Shown: positions 8,353 to 9,798 of the stretch, piece after piece
Numbering within the stretch: the stretch's first letter is position 1
Layout: each line of letters begins with the position of its first letter
Source: Planctomycetota bacterium
GTDB lineage: Bacteria > Planctomycetota > Phycisphaerae > Phycisphaerales > UBA1924
Assembly: GCA_017303565.1 (NCBI GenBank)
Contig: JAFLCM010000052.1
Location: 1 to 9,798 of the forward strand
DNA length: 9,798 bases
Direction: 5' to 3'
Made by a program: the position numbers and the translations under genes
The notes under the pieces: model-generated
What the model was told of the DNA's origin: nothing
Seen by the model: the letters and a program-made list of their open reading frames with translations, nothing else
Databases searched by the model: none

Positions 8353-8378
8353 GCCGCCCCCGAGCCCCGACTCCCACC

Positions 8379-8921
8379 ATGAAGTCCCGTCTCTACCAGA
8401 AGTACGTCAGCGAGGTGCAGCCCTCGCTCCTCTCCAGCGGACGCTACCAGAACGTCCACCAGATCCCCCGGATGGAGAAAATCGTCATCAACATGGGCGT
8501 CAACTCCTCCCTGGAGAAGGTCGCCGTCGATGACGCCGCCAAGGACCTCACGGCCATCACCGGACAGAAGCCGGTGATCAACAAGGCCAAGAAGAGCGTC
8601 GCCAACTTCAAGCTGCGCAAGGGCCAGTCGGTCGGCTGCCGCGTCACGCTGCGCCGGGACCGGATGTACGAGTTCTTCGACCGCCTCGTCGCCACCGCGC
8701 TCCCCCGCATCCGCGACTTCCGCGGCCTCAGCCCCCGTCACTTCGACGGCCGCGGCAACTACACCCTGGGCATCGCCGACCAGACCATCTTCCCCGAGAT
8801 CGACCTGGACAAGATCAAGCGCCACCAGGGCATGGACATCACCATCGTCACCTCCGCGGCGTCCGACGACGACGCCCGGGACCTCCTGAAGCGGATGGGC
8901 ATGCCCTTCGCCGAGCGCTGA
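8379..8921 (+). CDS. rplE: 50S ribosomal protein L5
   Basis: L5 binds 5S rRNA with L18 and forms part of the central protuberance, contacting S13 across the subunit bridge and P-site tRNA. The product has 180 residues, the family norm. Blocks include IPRMEKIVINMGVN, ITGQKPVINKAKKSVANFKL, RKGQSVGCRVTLRRDRMYEF, LPRIRDFRGLSPRHFDGRGN and DITIVTSAASDDDARDLLKR, ending MGMPFAER. The ATG at 8379 lies after a 26-base C-rich gap with no Shine-Dalgarno sequence. Confidence 0.98.
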   Translation: MKSRLYQKYVSEVQPSLLSSGRYQNVHQIPRMEKIVINMGVNSSLEKVAVDDAAKDLTAITGQKPVINKAKKSVANFKLRKGQSVGCRVTLRRDRMYEFFDRLVATALPRIRDFRGLSPRHFDGRGNYTLGIADQTIFPEIDLDKIKRHQGMDITIVTSAASDDDARDLLKRMGMPFAER

Positions 8922-8956
8922 ACCACGCCGATCAACCCGGACGACGACGAAAGCCT

Positions 8957-9226
8957 ATGTCGAAGAAATCTTGGAAGGAGCGCGACAAGCGCAAGCGGGC
9001 CGCGGTGGCGAAGTACGCCGCGAAGCGGGCCGAATTGAAGGCCAAGGGCGACTGGGAGGGGCTGTCCAAGCTCCCCAAGGACGCCTCCCCGGTGCGACTG
9101 ACCAACCGCTGCAAGGTCAGCGGGCGCCGGCGCGGGTTCATCCGCAAGTTCGGGGTTTCCCGCATCACGTTCCGCGAGATGGCTCTGGCGGGACTGATCC
9201 CCGGCGTCACCAAAGCCAGCTGGTAA
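8957..9226 (+). CDS. rpsN: 30S ribosomal protein S14, zinc-free (C-) type
   Basis: S14 is a 30S head protein that neighbours S3, S10 and S19. The 89-residue length and a single cysteine (in NRCKVSGRRRG) place it in the longer form without zinc-binding CxxC pairs; the short form is about 61 residues with four cysteines. It starts MSKKSWKERDKRKRAAVAKY and ends with the conserved RKFGVSRITFREMALAGLIP GVTKASW region (given here in two parts). The ATG at 8957 follows a 35-base gap after rplE; no Shine-Dalgarno sequence is seen, only a GACGA-rich stretch. Order rplE-rpsN-rpsH is the standard spc order. Confidence 0.97.
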   Translation: MSKKSWKERDKRKRAAVAKYAAKRAELKAKGDWEGLSKLPKDASPVRLTNRCKVSGRRRGFIRKFGVSRITFREMALAGLIPGVTKASW

Positions 9227-9230
9227 GCGT

Positions 9231-9623
9231 ATGTTGAGCGACCCCATTTCCGACTTTCTCTGCCGCATCCGGAACGCCTCCCAGGCGCTGCATCCCGAGG
9301 TGCTGGTCCCCCACTCCCGCCTCAAGGAGAACATCGCCCAGGTGTTCAAGCGGGAAGGCTACGTCGCCGAGGTGGCCGTCGAGGGCGGCCCGGCGAAGAA
9401 GAACCTCCGGCTCAAGCTGAAGTACACCGGCCGCAAGGGCGTCATCGAGGGCCTCCGCCGCCTCAGCTCCCCCGGACGCCGCGTCTACTCCGCTTCCACC
9501 GAGATCCCCAAGGTCCGCGGCGGCCTCGGCGTCGTGGTGCTCTCCACCTCCGCCGGCGTCGTCACCGACCGCGAGGCGCGCAAGCGCAACCTCGGCGGCG
9601 AACTGATCTGCTCCATCTGGTAA
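9231..9623 (+). CDS. rpsH: 30S ribosomal protein S8
   Basis: S8 is a primary 16S rRNA-binding protein of the 30S platform and central domain; in E. coli it also represses the spc operon by binding mRNA near the rplE start. The 130-residue product has the usual length. It starts MLSDPISDFLCRIRNASQAL, has LVPHSRLKENIAQVFKREGY, and ends with the RNA-binding C-terminal segment VVVLSTSAGVVTDREARKRN, LGGELICSIW. The STSxGxxTDREA motif is diagnostic. It begins 4 bases after rpsN with no Shine-Dalgarno sequence. I could not recognise an S8 target mimic near rplE by eye. Confidence 0.98.
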   Translation: MLSDPISDFLCRIRNASQALHPEVLVPHSRLKENIAQVFKREGYVAEVAVEGGPAKKNLRLKLKYTGRKGVIEGLRRLSSPGRRVYSASTEIPKVRGGLGVVVLSTSAGVVTDREARKRNLGGELICSIW

Positions 9624-9640
9624 CCCCGGGTCTCCCGCTT

Positions 9641-9798
9641 ATGTCCCGCATCGGCAAAATGCCCGTCGCCATCCTCCCGAAGGTCAAGGTGGCGGTGGCC
9701 CAGCAGAACGTGAAGATCGAGGGGCCCAAGGGCCACCTCGAGTTCACCCTCCCCGGCGGCACCGCCGCCAAGGTCGAGGGCGACAAGATCGTCGTGAC
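9641..9798 (+). CDS. rplF: 50S ribosomal protein L6 (5' part; runs off the window)
   Basis: L6 binds 23S rRNA near the sarcin-ricin loop and the factor-binding site at the L7/L12 stalk base. Only 52 complete codons are present. They start MSRIGKMPVAILPKVKVAVA, followed by VKIEGPKGHLEFTLPGG, the expected first repeat of the two-domain L6 fold (full length about 178 residues). Position after rpsH is the standard spc order. The ATG at 9641 lies 17 bases after rpsH with no clear Shine-Dalgarno sequence. The gene continues beyond the window edge. Confidence 0.95.
   Translation, partial: MSRIGKMPVAILPKVKVAVAQQNVKIEGPKGHLEFTLPGGTAAKVEGDKIVV

Overview
The window is a GC-rich bacterial ribosomal-protein supercluster of 19 genes, all on the + strand: the end of the str region (rpsG 3' part, fusA), the complete S10 region (rpsJ, rplC, rplD, rplW, rplB, rpsS, rplV, rpsC, rplP, rpmC, rpsQ) and the first part of the spc region (rplN, rplX, rplE, rpsN, rpsH, rplF 5' part). 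The gene order is the classical one. Spacing is tight: most gaps are 2 to 26 bases, the longest are 56 (404-459), 36 (6719-6754) and 35 (8922-8956), and two junctions overlap as ATGA (rplD/rplW and rpmC/rpsQ). I see no convincing promoter, terminator, RNA gene, mobile element, CRISPR or repeat, so the simplest reading is a piece of one long transcription unit that starts upstream (rpsL presumably just outside) and continues past rplF.

Organism: codon third positions are overwhelmingly G or C. fusA runs directly into rpsJ with no tuf between them, an arrangement I associate with the PVC group (Chlamydia has rpsL-rpsG-fusA-rpsJ with tuf elsewhere). The protein flavour (L16 starting MAMMPARVKYRK, a short L24, a zinc-free S14, L2 with DHPN) makes a high-GC Verrucomicrobiota member my best guess, but this is an impression from memory and not a classification.

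The genes work together as translation machinery. EF-G is the translocase. S7, S10, S19, S3, S14, S17 and S8 belong to the 30S subunit; L3, L4, L23, L2, L22, L16, L29, L14, L24, L5 and L6 to the 50S subunit.

The one real anomaly is rplD (L4). Its reading frame breaks at about 3940-3943, where about five residues are also missing compared with the family; this fits a deletion of about 17 bases. In the sequence as given, the L4 start codon opens a frame that never meets a stop until it joins rplW in frame. Because L4 is a core protein, a sequencing or assembly error is the first explanation to test. Lesser points are few Shine-Dalgarno sequences (6 of 18 visible starts), an L24 lacking the usual C-terminal part, and unusual cysteines in L16 and S3. 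I found no new biological system here; this is an ordinary housekeeping region.
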